NCBI GenBank assembly: GCA_023554435.1
Contig: JAMJQV010000036.1
Coordinates: 1 to 16,986, forward strand
Source of the DNA: Gemmatimonadota bacterium
Lineage (GTDB): Bacteria; Gemmatimonadota; Gemmatimonadetes; Palauibacterales; Palauibacteraceae
Direction of reading: 5' to 3'
DNA length: 16,986 nt
Shown here: in pieces, positions 1 through 7,960 of the stretch
Layout: every line of letters begins with the position of its first letter
Numbering within the stretch: position 1 is the first letter of the stretch
The notes under the pieces: generated by a model
Databases searched by the model: none
Told to the model about the DNA's origin: nothing
Seen by the model: the letters and a program-made list of their open reading frames with translations, nothing else
Program-made: the position numbers and the translations under genes

Positions 1-222
1 GAAGTCCGAGAACTCCATGATCACCACCGGCGCATCTTCAGCACCGATCGCCGTACCCGAGGACATATCCGCAGGGATATCTCCTCCCGCCAGCGAGATG
101 GGTGTCAACTCCGGGGCCTCGTCGGACCCGCCTGCGTTGTACAGAAGAAAACCACCTACGACTACCACGGCGGCGATCAGGATGTAGAATCCCTTGCCGC
201 CCTTAGCTTTCGCCTTGGCCAA
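1..222 (-). CDS. Membrane-anchored DsbA-like thioredoxin-fold protein (N-terminal part, cut by window edge)
   Basis: The 74 visible residues start with a Lys-rich stretch (MAKAKAKGGKG), then one hydrophobic segment at about residues 12-28 (FYILIAAVVVVGGFLLY). A short linker leads to GAEDAPVVIMEFSDF at 60-74. That last motif is the usual entry into the thioredoxin fold of DsbA/Thioredoxin_4 family oxidoreductases, where a CxxC active site normally follows within a few residues; here it lies outside the window. The layout predicts a type II anchored protein acting outside the cytoplasmic membrane on thiols or disulfides. I chose the TTG start at 222 because AAGGAG sits 6 nt upstream and the lysines then form a natural pre-membrane segment. 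A GTG at 243 in the same frame is possible but lacks that spacing. Whether the missing part is an oxidase, isomerase or non-catalytic member cannot be told. Confidence 0.75.
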   Translation of the reverse strand, partial: MAKAKAKGGKGFYILIAAVVVVGGFLLYNAGGSDEAPELTPISLAGGDIPADMSSGTAIGAEDAPVVIMEFSDF

Positions 223-228
223 GATACG

Positions 229-234
229 CTCCTT
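229..234 (-). promoter_or_regulatory. Shine-Dalgarno deciding a TTG start
   Basis: AAGGAG lies 6 nt (CGTATC) upstream of the TTG at 222-220 on the minus strand. It supports TTG as the start of the DsbA-like gene; no in-frame ATG lies between the upstream stop codon and this point. Confidence 0.65.
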
Positions 235-263
235 GTCGAGCACCGACTCTGACGACTATGATC

Positions 264-290
264 GGCTCCGGCCATTGACGCCGGAAAGCC
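264..290. repeat. Imperfect inverted repeat in the divergent gap
   Basis: GGCTCCGGC and GCCGGAAAGCC pair as a stem (GGCT+CCGGC against GCCGG+AGCC with a two-base bulge) around a 7-nt loop. It lies just upstream of the DsbA-like gene. No T-run follows on either strand, so it is not an obvious terminator; an operator or leader structure is possible. A second short pair, CGGCCG at 298-303 and 316-321, lies nearby. I found no convincing -35/-10 pair in the 223-447 gap. Confidence 0.35.
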
Positions 291-447
291 GCAACCTCGG
301 CCGCACAAGATAACACGGCCGGCGTTTCGCGCGACCTCGGCACGACACATGGGCCGCATCCACGGGAACGAACCATCTGCTCGTGGGTGAAACGCGGTGT
401 AACGGAGTGCTCATGACAGGCAGATACCCACCAGGACCGGTTCATTG

Positions 448-1356
448 ATGGTGTTTTCGATATCGAATCGCGTCGCGCCAGTTCTGTGCGGCGCCCTGAT
501 TCTGGCAGCAGCCGCTTGCGGGGACTCGGATGACGGTGGCACCACCGATCCCGGAACCCGCGGAGACTTCGCCGTCGTCACGGTCACGTCGGGTGTGGAG
601 TTCGATGCCGACCGGTACGAAATCCGCGTCGACGACATCTTCGCGTCGCTCATCGGTATCAACGACAGCGTGATCTTCACCAACCGCGCCGCGGACACCT
701 ACGCGGTCGAGCTCGCCGAGGTCGCATCCAACTGTGTGGTGAGCGGCGACAATCCCCGACCCGTCGAGGTGATCGAGAACACCCAGACCGCGACCACCTT
801 CGAGGTGACGTGCTTCGCCACGGCGGGCGTTCTCCAGGTGGTGACCGCCACGAGCGGGGAGAACCCGGACGAAGGCTACACGCTCGCGGTGGACGGCCTG
901 GACGCGGGCGTGATTGGAGCCAACGACACGGCTCGCACCGCGGATCTCGAGACGGGGGAGCACACGGTGCGGCTGGGCGACATCGCCCTGAATTGCCGTC
1001 TCATCGGAGACCCCGAGCGGAACCTCCTGGTGCCGAGTGAGGACATGGTCGAGACGAAGTACGAGGTGGTGTGCACCGACCAGGTCGGCAACCTGAGGCT
1101 CGAAACCTCCACGACCGGGCTGTTTCCCGATGCGGACGGCTATGAGATCGTCATCGGGACCGCGGATCCGATCACGATGAGGCATACGGAAGTGAAGACC
1201 GTGGGTTCCGTCGCGGCCGGAGTGACACAGGTGCGACTGATCGAATCGAGCGTGGCTGACAACTGCACGCTGCAGGGAGAGAGCAGTCGGGTGTTGGATG
1301 TTCCGGCGGGCGGACTGATCGAAGAACGGTTCGAGGTGACCTGCGTAGTCCCCTGA
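448..1356 (+). CDS. Lipoprotein with three tandem cysteine-paired beta-type repeat domains
   Basis: The 302-residue product has a lipoprotein signal peptide with lipobox LAAAAC (Cys24), then an acidic Gly/Asp/Thr linker. Three repeats follow at about residues 40-124, 126-211 and 212-302. Each begins with an alternating strand ending T(S/T)(S/T)G or TSG, continues through a D-rich Y(E/T)I/L..VD stretch and a V.L.....NC motif, and ends with (F/Y)EVxC. The cysteine pairs are C96/C122, C183/C209 and C273/C299, each exactly 26 apart, which suggests one disulfide per domain. Such domains recur in Gemmatimonadota surface proteins and resemble PEGA/Ig-like beta modules; I cannot assign a ligand. ATG at 448 is preferred; the TTG directly before it (445) is an alternative. 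An AGGA is 11 nt upstream of ATG. The gene is monocistronic here and converges on its neighbour with only 9 bp between stops. Confidence 0.85.
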   Translation: MVFSISNRVAPVLCGALILAAAACGDSDDGGTTDPGTRGDFAVVTVTSGVEFDADRYEIRVDDIFASLIGINDSVIFTNRAADTYAVELAEVASNCVVSGDNPRPVEVIENTQTATTFEVTCFATAGVLQVVTATSGENPDEGYTLAVDGLDAGVIGANDTARTADLETGEHTVRLGDIALNCRLIGDPERNLLVPSEDMVETKYEVVCTDQVGNLRLETSTTGLFPDADGYEIVIGTADPITMRHTEVKTVGSVAAGVTQVRLIESSVADNCTLQGESSRVLDVPAGGLIEERFEVTCVVP

Positions 1357-1365
1357 CCGGCGGCC

Positions 1366-2772
1366 TCAGCGCGCCAGGACGAAGACGAGCACGGCCGCCA
1401 GCAGCAGGGTGATCGCCGCGAGAGCGGCAAGCTGGGCCCATTCCGGAATTCGAGGTTTCGTCATGCGCCCCACGAGGGTGAGCCGCACGAGCAGGTCCGT
1501 CGACCACGCGCGCTCGATCTCTTCGACCATCTCCCGCCAGGCCCCCTCGTAGCCCCGGTCCAGGCGGACCATCGCGGCCCGCCATTCCTCGGCTGCGCCG
1601 TGCATCTCTGAATCGTCCTGGTCCGGGTGTCCGGCTTCCAGCTCCGCGATCCGGCGGCGAAGCTCGGCTTCCTGGTCGCCCTGGTCGCCAAATCTCTCCC
1701 ACAGCCTGTCGAACGGGTCCTGCATGCGCTCCAGGAGGAAGGACTTCCCTGCTTCTCCCAGAGTGAGGTCGCGGCCACCCGAGACGTCGACGCCTCGTGA
1801 GGCTGCCACGCGCTCGAGTTCCCCCGCGTAGACATCCGCCAACCGGTCCGCCGCCGTGGCCACGGCAGCCCGCGTGTCCTCCTGGAGGCCGCCGGAATTC
1901 ATGGCGTCGATCGCCCTCTCGAGGCTGTACGCCCCGCCGGCCGCCGACTTCCGCAGCAGGAGCGGCCCGAGCGCAATCTCCCCCAGCTCCTGGAAGTGCG
2001 TCTCGAAGAAGTACTCCCGCATCCCGACCTTCGCCTGCAACTCGCCCGGGACGTTCGCAGCCGCACGTTCCGATACCTCCTGCAGGGAGCCGGCGGCGAG
2101 GGAGAACGGCGGTAGCCCGGCCTGGGGCGGCGGCGAGACTTCCCCTCGACTGAACAGTTCCAGGGGGCGGCCCGCGCTGCCCTCCGGCGGCTGCTGGGCA
2201 GCGGCGTAGAGCACCGCCCCGAGCTCTTCGGCAAACAGGTACCGGATGGTCAGCGAGGTGTCGGGCTTCCCGATCACCAGGTAGTCGTCGTCGCGCTCAT
2301 CCGAGCCCGTCTTCTTCGCGGGCCGACGTTTGGCTGCGCGCGCCGGCCACGAAATGGTCAGCTGACGGTCTCGCGACAACAGGTAGAGTGCCCGGCGGGT
2401 GACCGCTGCGACGTGGAGCCCCCCCACCTTCTCGCCCTCGATCGTACCCGAAGCCGCGCAACCGGCCGTGAAGAGCACGACTTCGTGGCCAAGCTGCTTG
2501 ACGATTCGGCGCCGAAGCTCGGTCAGGTCCACTCGTTCGGTGAGGAGGTCGTACAAATGGTCGAGTTCCTGCGGCGCGCCTTTGATCGCCAGGGTCGCAC
2601 GGCCCGCAAACAGAAGCAGCATTCCCTTCCGGCGCGACACCCAGAATATCTCGCCGTACGGCACCATCAGCTCGTCGCACAGGAGCGCCACACCGGCGAT
2701 CGTCACGCGAGCGCCCCGACGTACGCCGCTGCCGTCTATGAACACGTCCGTTCTGAGCGACTGACTATTCAT
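1366..2772 (-). CDS. Unrecognised tail-anchored protein with two PH-like N-terminal modules
   Basis: I do not recognise this 468-residue protein as a named family. Residues about 1-80 (GVALLCDELMVPYGEIFWV...MLLLFAG...LAIKGAPQELDHLYDLL) read like a small PH/GRAM-like beta barrel capped by a helix. Residues about 95-192 look like a second copy (KVGGLHVAAVTRRALYLLS...TSLTIRYLFAEELGAVLYAA) interrupted by a basic loop near 143-160. Residues 210-440 are charged and probably helical. The last about 22 residues (AQLAALAAITLLLAAVLVFVLAR) form a single C-terminal transmembrane segment with almost nothing after it, so the body should face the cytoplasm. The ATG overlaps the end of the HAD phosphatase gene by 8 bp, making it the last gene of the gyrA set. 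The PH-like call is from pattern alone; structure prediction could overturn it. Confidence 0.75.
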   Translation of the reverse strand: MNSQSLRTDVFIDGSGVRRGARVTIAGVALLCDELMVPYGEIFWVSRRKGMLLLFAGRATLAIKGAPQELDHLYDLLTERVDLTELRRRIVKQLGHEVVLFTAGCAASGTIEGEKVGGLHVAAVTRRALYLLSRDRQLTISWPARAAKRRPAKKTGSDERDDDYLVIGKPDTSLTIRYLFAEELGAVLYAAAQQPPEGSAGRPLELFSRGEVSPPPQAGLPPFSLAAGSLQEVSERAAANVPGELQAKVGMREYFFETHFQELGEIALGPLLLRKSAAGGAYSLERAIDAMNSGGLQEDTRAAVATAADRLADVYAGELERVAASRGVDVSGGRDLTLGEAGKSFLLERMQDPFDRLWERFGDQGDQEAELRRRIAELEAGHPDQDDSEMHGAAEEWRAAMVRLDRGYEGAWREMVEEIERAWSTDLLVRLTLVGRMTKPRIPEWAQLAALAAITLLLAAVLVFVLAR

Positions 2773-3457
2773 CGGCTAGCATCCGCACCACTCGAGCGGT
2801 GTCGCTCAGGTTCTCGAACACGGCATCGGGACCATGTTCCCGCAACTCCTCGGCGGAGTGGCGGCCTGTCGAGACTGCCAGTGCCCTGGCCCCGTTGGCC
2901 CGTGCACACCGGATGTCCTCGGGCGTGTCCCCCACCACGACGGCGGTCTCCATGTTGAACAAGCGACCGTACCGCCGCTGCGCCCTCTCGCGAGCCAGGG
3001 GAGGCAAGTCCTCTCTCCACTCGGAGTCCGATCCGTAGGCCCCGAAGCCAAATCGTCCGTCCAGGCCGGCGGCCCCCAGCTTTCGCTGCGCGCCGCCCTC
3101 CATATTACCGGTGACGAGCCCCGGCGCGAACCTCTCGTCTCCCTCGATCACCTCGAGGAGGTCGCCCACGCCCGGTAGGGGGCGAACCTGCCCGTCTCGT
3201 TCCGCCAGTTCCCGATCCAGCGCCGCCAGGTAGGAATCCCACGTGGCCTCGAACCCCGGCTCAATCTCTTCATCCGTCCAGTCCACCGCTCGCAGGAGTC
3301 CGCGCACGATGGCCGGATCCGTTCGGCCGTGAAAATCGAACGAAGCGATGGGGCCGGTTTCCCCATAGACCGTGAGCATGGCCTGCTCCAGGGCTGCCTT
3401 CCCGGCTCCCAGTGAGTTCACCAGCGTGCCGTCGATGTCGAACAGGACGAGGCGCAC
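2765..3457 (-). CDS. HAD-superfamily hydrolase, phosphoglycolate-phosphatase-like
   Basis: This 230-residue protein has all the main HAD signposts. Motif I is LFDIDGTLVNS with nucleophile Asp7 and acid/base Asp9. A helical cap follows at about 15-90. Motif II is GLVTGN with Thr116, and motif IV is VVVGDTPEDIRCA with Asp177 and Asp181. The motif III basic residue is not clear; the stretch FGAYGSDSEWREDLPPLARERA (137-158) is typical of a HAD group related to phosphoglycolate phosphatase and beta-phosphoglucomutase, so a small phosphorylated metabolite is the likely substrate. No signal peptide is present, so it is cytosolic. The start is GTG at 3457, with GGGGGGAG about 7 nt upstream. The gene begins 3 bp after the C26 hydrolase stop and overlaps the next gene by 8 bp, which suggests translational coupling. 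Confidence 0.88.
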   Translation of the reverse strand: MRLVLFDIDGTLVNSLGAGKAALEQAMLTVYGETGPIASFDFHGRTDPAIVRGLLRAVDWTDEEIEPGFEATWDSYLAALDRELAERDGQVRPLPGVGDLLEVIEGDERFAPGLVTGNMEGGAQRKLGAAGLDGRFGFGAYGSDSEWREDLPPLARERAQRRYGRLFNMETAVVVGDTPEDIRCARANGARALAVSTGRHSAEELREHGPDAVFENLSDTARVVRMLADE

Positions 3458-3460
3458 CGG

Positions 3461-4207
3461 CTACTCCCCCCGGTGGTGCGACGAGGCACGTCGCACTTCC
3501 TGGCCGAACACCTCGAACAACCTGCGGTTCGTGCCGGTACGCTCCTCGATCTTCCGCTCCGGATGCCACTGCACTCCGCAGGTCCAGGCGGCTCCGTCGG
3601 CCCTGTACTCCACGGCCTCGACCAGCCCGTCCGGCGCCCAGGCCACCGCGGTCAGCTCGGGCGACAGGTCCCGGATCCCCTGGTGATGGGCCGAGTTCTG
3701 AACGAATTCCTCTACCTCGAACACCTCCGCCAGGAGGCGAGGCGAGTCCGAGCGGATCGAGTGGATGTGACCATCGAACTCGCGATAGCGATCGTGGTCG
3801 ATCTCCTGTCCGCGCTGCGTGAAGAGGTCCTGGAACAGGGTGCCGCCGAGAGCCACGTTCAGGATCTGGATCCCCCGGCAGATGGCGAGAACCGGCATCC
3901 GGCGTTCGAGGGCCTGTTCCAGGAGGAGCAGTTCCATGGCATCGCGTTCGGGAGACACCGTACGCGCTCCGTCCGGGGCCTGGCCGTAGCGAGCCGGATC
4001 GACGTCCTCTCCGCCCGTCAGCAGCAGCCCGGCTGCCAGCTCGAACATGCGCTGGCGCGAGTCTTCTTCGTCGAGGGGAGAGAACACGAGCGGAAGGCCC
4101 CGGGCCACCCGCACGGCCTGAAGGTATCCCGCTTCCAGCACCACCCGGGGCATGCCGATGTCGCTGTCTCGGACGGGGGCAGTGACCGCGATGAGGGGAT
4201 GGCTCAC
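3461..4207 (-). CDS. Peptidase C26 / gamma-glutamyl-GABA hydrolase-like class I glutamine amidotransferase
   Basis: The 248-residue protein matches the PuuD/C26 group, which hydrolyses gamma-glutamyl amides using a Cys-His-Glu triad. The nucleophile elbow is LAICRGIQILNVALGG with Cys110. The paired His/Glu are in GVQWHPE (His215, Glu217). The family motif SAHHQGI is at about residues 172-178, and LLLTGGEDVDPARYG near 62-75 is the usual glycine-rich loop. The open frame extends 65 codons further upstream, but that extension is low-complexity and covers the dehydratase C-terminus. The GTG at 4207 gives a normal N-terminus (VSHPLIAVTAP) and a 4-bp GTGA overlap with the dehydratase stop. Likely substrates are gamma-glutamyl-GABA or a similar gamma-glutamylated amine; the exact one cannot be read from sequence. 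Confidence 0.9.
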   Translation of the reverse strand: MSHPLIAVTAPVRDSDIGMPRVVLEAGYLQAVRVARGLPLVFSPLDEEDSRQRMFELAAGLLLTGGEDVDPARYGQAPDGARTVSPERDAMELLLLEQALERRMPVLAICRGIQILNVALGGTLFQDLFTQRGQEIDHDRYREFDGHIHSIRSDSPRLLAEVFEVEEFVQNSAHHQGIRDLSPELTAVAWAPDGLVEAVEYRADGAAWTCGVQWHPERKIEERTGTNRRLFEVFGQEVRRASSHHRGE

Positions 4208-5250
4208 TCCGCGTCCCCATCCCCCGATGCGTCCCCGACCGCGTCTGCGAGCCAGGCTCGCAGAATGGATGGGTCCAGGTTGCCGCCGGAAAGGACCGCC
4301 ACCGTGGCCCCTGCGCTCGCCGGCTTCACCCTTCCCGACGCGAGCGCCGCAATCGTCGCCGCACCGCTCGGCTCGACGAGGAGTCGCTGGCCCTGGCACC
4401 ACAACACGGCCTCGCGGATGGACGCGTCGTCCACGGTGACCACCTGGTCGACCAGGTCGCGCGTGTGCTCGAAGGTCAGGTCGCCCGGTCGAACCGGCTT
4501 CAGTCCGTCGGCAATCGTATCCACACTCTCCAGCGTGATCGGGTGTCCGGTCTCCAGCGAGCGCGTCATCTTGGGCGCCCCGACCGGCTCCACCCCCACG
4601 ATGCTGGCCCCGGGCTCGAGCTCCCGAATCGCGGCGGCTACACCCGAGAGAAGCCCACCCCCGCCGATCGGAACGATCACCCTCGATGCCCGGATCTCCT
4701 CGCCCCGCCGCTCAGAGGCCTCGTGGAGCTGCTCGACGATCTCCAGGCCGGCTGTGCCCTGCCCTGCGATGATGTCAGGATGATCAAAGGGCGGGACCAT
4801 GGTTCCGCCGATCTCGGCGAGAAGCTCCTCGGCTCGCGCCTTTCGCTCGGTCGTCGTGGTACCGGCCATTTCGAGGCGTGCACCGAGCCTCCGTACCGCC
4901 GCGACCTTGATTCCCGGAGCGTCCACCGGCATCACCACCAGGGCCGGAATACCGAACGCACGGGCGGCATAGGCGACTCCCTGTGCGTGATTTCCGGACG
5001 AGAAGGTCACGACGCCGGCCTGCCGGACCCCGGGAGGGATGGAAGAGATGAAGTTGTAGGCGCCCCGGAGCTTGAAGGCGCCGGCGAACTGGAGGCACTC
5101 GCATTTCAACCACAGGTCCGGCGCGTCTCCGGGAACCGCCCCCGCGGAGCGGTCCACGGGAAGAAGCGGCGTTCGGCGGATGACGCCTCGAATCCTGTCT
5201 GCCGCGGAACGTATCTCGCCCAGGGTCACCAGGCCGGTGCTCGCAGGCAT
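4204..5250 (-). CDS. PLP-dependent threonine/serine ammonia-lyase (catabolic type, no ACT domain)
   Basis: The 348-residue fold type II PLP enzyme should deaminate L-threonine to 2-oxobutyrate, L-serine to pyruvate, or a related hydroxy amino acid. The PLP lysine is in AGAFKLRGA (Lys60), where AFK replaces the common SFK. The substrate loop is TFSSGNHAQGVAYAA (about 82-96), the phosphate-binding glycines are PIGGGGLLSG, and the C-terminal family motif LSGGNLD is present. The protein ends soon after this motif, without the regulatory ACT-like domain of biosynthetic IlvA, so it resembles TdcB or serine/threo-3-hydroxyaspartate dehydratases. The ATG at 5250 is 6 bp after the gyrA stop, with AGG just ahead. 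It overlaps the C26 gene by 4 bp. Substrate preference within the family is uncertain. Confidence 0.9.
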   Translation of the reverse strand: MPASTGLVTLGEIRSAADRIRGVIRRTPLLPVDRSAGAVPGDAPDLWLKCECLQFAGAFKLRGAYNFISSIPPGVRQAGVVTFSSGNHAQGVAYAARAFGIPALVVMPVDAPGIKVAAVRRLGARLEMAGTTTTERKARAEELLAEIGGTMVPPFDHPDIIAGQGTAGLEIVEQLHEASERRGEEIRASRVIVPIGGGGLLSGVAAAIRELEPGASIVGVEPVGAPKMTRSLETGHPITLESVDTIADGLKPVRPGDLTFEHTRDLVDQVVTVDDASIREAVLWCQGQRLLVEPSGAATIAALASGRVKPASAGATVAVLSGGNLDPSILRAWLADAVGDASGDGDAE

Positions 5251-5256
5251 GGGAAC

Positions 5257-7791
5257 CTACACTCCCGTTTCGGGTGACTCCCCGGCTTCTTCGGTGGCTC
5301 CATCCTCGAGCAACGCCATCTCTTCGGAATCCGCGTCGTCCAGGTCCACGTCCACGTCCAGGTCAGCCGCGACCTTGGCGATGTCCACCAGCTCGTCACC
5401 TTCGTCCAGGGCTATGACGCGTACTCCCTGCGTGGCCCGGCCGATCACCCGAATCTGTGACGCCGGCTGTCGGTTGATCACTCCGCCTCGGGTCACCAGC
5501 ATCAACTCGTCATCGTCGGTGACCTCACGTATCCCGACCACGTCGCCGGTCTTCTCACTCAGGCGGAAGTTGATCAGCCCCGTTCCACCGCGCCGTTGAA
5601 CCCGGTAGTCCTCGACCCTCGTCCGCTTGCCGCCACCCCGGCTGGTGACCGTGAGCAGGCTGGATCCTTCCTGGACGACGACGGCCCCCACGACTTCGTC
5701 GCCCTCGCGCAGACGGATGCCGCGTACTCCTCGAGTAGCCCGACCCATTTCACGGGCATCGCCCTCGTTGAACCGGATGGCCATACCCTTGCGGGTGGCG
5801 AGAATCAGGTCGTTCTCCCCATCCGTGAGGCGCGCGTCGATCAGACGATCGCCCTCGTCGATGTTGATCGCGTTGATTCCCTTTACCCGTACGTGCCGGT
5901 ACGCGGCCAGGCTCGTTTTCTTCACCTGCCCGCTCCGGGTCGCGAACAGCACGTAGCGATCGGGGTCGAACTCACGAACTCGCAGGATGGACGCGATCTT
6001 CTCGTCCTTCGAAATGTCGAGGAGATTGACCACCGGTTTGCCGCGAGAGGTACGCGAGGCAAGAGGAATCTCGTGCACCTTGAGCCAGTATACCTGGCCG
6101 CGCGCCGTGAAGACGCACAGATAGTCGTGTGTCGACGCGAGGAACAGATGCTCGACCCAGTCCTCTTCCTTGGTGTCCATCCCGGCGATTCCCCGGCCAC
6201 CACGCCGCTGCTGGCGATACGTCGCCGGAGCGATCCGCTTGATGTAGCCCTGGTGACTGATCGTGATCACCATCGGCTCGTCCGCGATCAAATCTTCGGG
6301 GTTGAAGCTGATTTCCGCATCGATGATCTGCGAACGGCGATCATCGCCGAAACGGGCCGCCAGCTCGACCAGTTCTTCCCGAATGACCTCCATACGGGCG
6401 TCCCGTGACGCCATGAGGGCTTCGAGCTCCTCGATCGTGGCCCGGATCTCGGCCAGCTCTTCCTCGAGCTTCTCGATCTCCAGTCCCGTGAGACGGGACA
6501 ACCGCATCGCGAGAATGGCTTCCGCCTGCTTGTCGCTGAGTTCGAAGCGCTCCTTCAGATTGGCGGCCGCTTCCTCGGTGTTCTTGGAAGCCCGGATGAT
6601 GCGGACGACTTCGTCGATGTTGTCGACGGCGATCTTCAGACCCTCGAGGATGTGCTCGCGGTCGCGCGCCACTCGCAGGCTGAATTCGGTGCGCCGCACC
6701 ACCACCGTGTGCCGATGCTCGAGGAAATGAGCGAGGATCGTCTTGAGGTCCATCACCCGGGGCACCCCACCCACCAGTGCCAGCATGATCACGCCGAACG
6801 TACTCTGCATCTGGGTGTGCTTGTACAGCTTGTTCAGCACGATCTCGGGGATGGAGTCACGCTTCAGGTCGATCACGACCCGAATGCCGTCGCGCGCCGA
6901 TGACTCGTCCCTCAGATCCGATATGTCCTCGATCCTTCGATCTCTGACGAGCTGCGCAATCTGCTCGACGAGGCGGGACTTGTTCACCATGAACGGGATC
7001 TCGGTGACGATCAACCTCTCGCCACCACTCGGCCGGTCCTCCACGTGGGCCCGGGCCCGCATGACCACGCGGCCGCGTCCCGTGGTGTAGGCTTCCCTGA
7101 TCCCCGTCTGCCCGTAGACGAGGCCTCCGGTGGGGAAGTCCGGTCCCGGGACGTACTCGAGAAGTTCTTCGACGGGCGTATCCGGTTCCTCGATCAGGCG
7201 CACACATGCCGCGACGATTTCACGGAGATTGTGGGGCGGGATGTTGGTGGCCATGCCAACCGCGATGCCCGACGAGCCGTTCACCAGCAGGTTCGGCAGC
7301 CTCGACGGAAGAACCGTTGGCTCCTCGAGCCGGTCGTCGAAGTTCGGTGCGAATTCCACCGTCTCCTTGTCGATGTCGGCCAGCATCTCGGTCGCGAGCG
7401 AGGCGAGACGCGCCTCGGTGTACCGGTACGCCGCAGCGGCGTCGCCGTCGATGGACCCGAAGTTCCCCTGCCCGTCCACCAGCGGATAATGGAGCGAGAA
7501 CTCCTGTACCATCCGGACGAGCGAGTCGTATACCGCCGAGTCGCCGTGCGGGTGGTATTTGCCCAGCACGTCACCCACCACGGTCGCGCACTTCTTGTAG
7601 GGCCGGTTCGGTGACAGGCCGAGTTCGTGCATGGCGTACAGAATCCGGCGGTGCACCGGTTTCAGCCCGTCACGCACATCGGGCAGGGCCCGCTGCACGA
7701 TCACGCTCATCGAATAGTCGATGAACGACTCTCTCATCTCGTCTTCAAGAAGCCTCTGCTCAACCCGATCGGTTCGTTCAGTCGTCTCCAT
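5257..7791 (-). CDS. gyrA: DNA gyrase subunit A
   Basis: The 844-residue protein is the breakage-reunion subunit of gyrase, which with GyrB introduces negative supercoils. It shows EDEMRESFIDYSMSVIVQRA near the N-terminus, then DGLKPVHRRILYAM, then the quinolone region HPHGDSAVYDSLVRM with Ser85 and Asp89. These two align with E. coli Ser83/Asp87 and carry the residues usual in susceptible enzymes. The catalytic tyrosine is Tyr124 in AYRYTEARL. The GyrA box QRRGGRG lies at residues 528-534, which separates it from ParC, and beta-pinwheel blades follow. The tail is strongly acidic, as in many GyrA proteins. The frame is open 21 codons further upstream, but those residues do not resemble the family, so I chose METTERTDRVEQR at 7791. 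It heads a five-gene set. Confidence 0.97.
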   Translation of the reverse strand: METTERTDRVEQRLLEDEMRESFIDYSMSVIVQRALPDVRDGLKPVHRRILYAMHELGLSPNRPYKKCATVVGDVLGKYHPHGDSAVYDSLVRMVQEFSLHYPLVDGQGNFGSIDGDAAAAYRYTEARLASLATEMLADIDKETVEFAPNFDDRLEEPTVLPSRLPNLLVNGSSGIAVGMATNIPPHNLREIVAACVRLIEEPDTPVEELLEYVPGPDFPTGGLVYGQTGIREAYTTGRGRVVMRARAHVEDRPSGGERLIVTEIPFMVNKSRLVEQIAQLVRDRRIEDISDLRDESSARDGIRVVIDLKRDSIPEIVLNKLYKHTQMQSTFGVIMLALVGGVPRVMDLKTILAHFLEHRHTVVVRRTEFSLRVARDREHILEGLKIAVDNIDEVVRIIRASKNTEEAAANLKERFELSDKQAEAILAMRLSRLTGLEIEKLEEELAEIRATIEELEALMASRDARMEVIREELVELAARFGDDRRSQIIDAEISFNPEDLIADEPMVITISHQGYIKRIAPATYRQQRRGGRGIAGMDTKEEDWVEHLFLASTHDYLCVFTARGQVYWLKVHEIPLASRTSRGKPVVNLLDISKDEKIASILRVREFDPDRYVLFATRSGQVKKTSLAAYRHVRVKGINAINIDEGDRLIDARLTDGENDLILATRKGMAIRFNEGDAREMGRATRGVRGIRLREGDEVVGAVVVQEGSSLLTVTSRGGGKRTRVEDYRVQRRGGTGLINFRLSEKTGDVVGIREVTDDDELMLVTRGGVINRQPASQIRVIGRATQGVRVIALDEGDELVDIAKVAADLDVDVDLDDADSEEMALLEDGATEEAGESPETGV

Positions 7792-7864
7792 GCGCTCGTC
7801 ACGGAAGGGTGGTTTTGGCAGCCCTGACGGGGACCCGCGCTCGGCGTGCCACATCGTCGCAGGT

Positions 7865-7886
7865 GCGGCCGGGCGAGCCCGGCCGC
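7865..7886. repeat. Perfect 10-bp inverted repeat in the gyrA leader
   Basis: GCGGCCGGGC and GCCCGGCCGC are exact reverse complements separated by GA, giving a 22-bp near-palindrome about 74 bp upstream of the gyrA start. It would form a very stable RNA hairpin (CGAG tetraloop on one strand, CTCG on the other) or a DNA cruciform. No T-run follows on either strand, so a terminator role is not supported. Function unknown; a leader or topology-sensitive element is a guess. Confidence 0.6.
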
Positions 7887-7942
7887 GATCCCTGGCTGAC
7901 GGCCTCCTGGGGCCGCCTTCGCAAACTCAGAATAACCGGGAA

Positions 7943-7948
7943 AATATA
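7943..7948 (-). promoter_or_regulatory. Candidate -10 element for gyrA
   Basis: TATATT on the minus strand differs from TATAAT at one position and sits in the only A/T-rich patch (about 7921-7950) of the interval. No recognisable -35 hexamer is found 16-18 bp upstream, so this is a weak call. It would give a leader of about 145 nt. Confidence 0.3.
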
Positions 7949-7960
7949 GCCGTTTGGGGC

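Noticed and set aside
4208..4402. A 65-residue N-terminal extension of the C26 hydrolase
   Set aside because: It is low-complexity Arg/Gly and overlaps the dehydratase C-terminus; the GTG at 4207 with a GTGA overlap is the better start.
3473..4783. A 436-codon plus-strand open frame opposite the C26 hydrolase and dehydratase
   Set aside because: It spans two real minus-strand genes and has no domain or ribosome-binding site.
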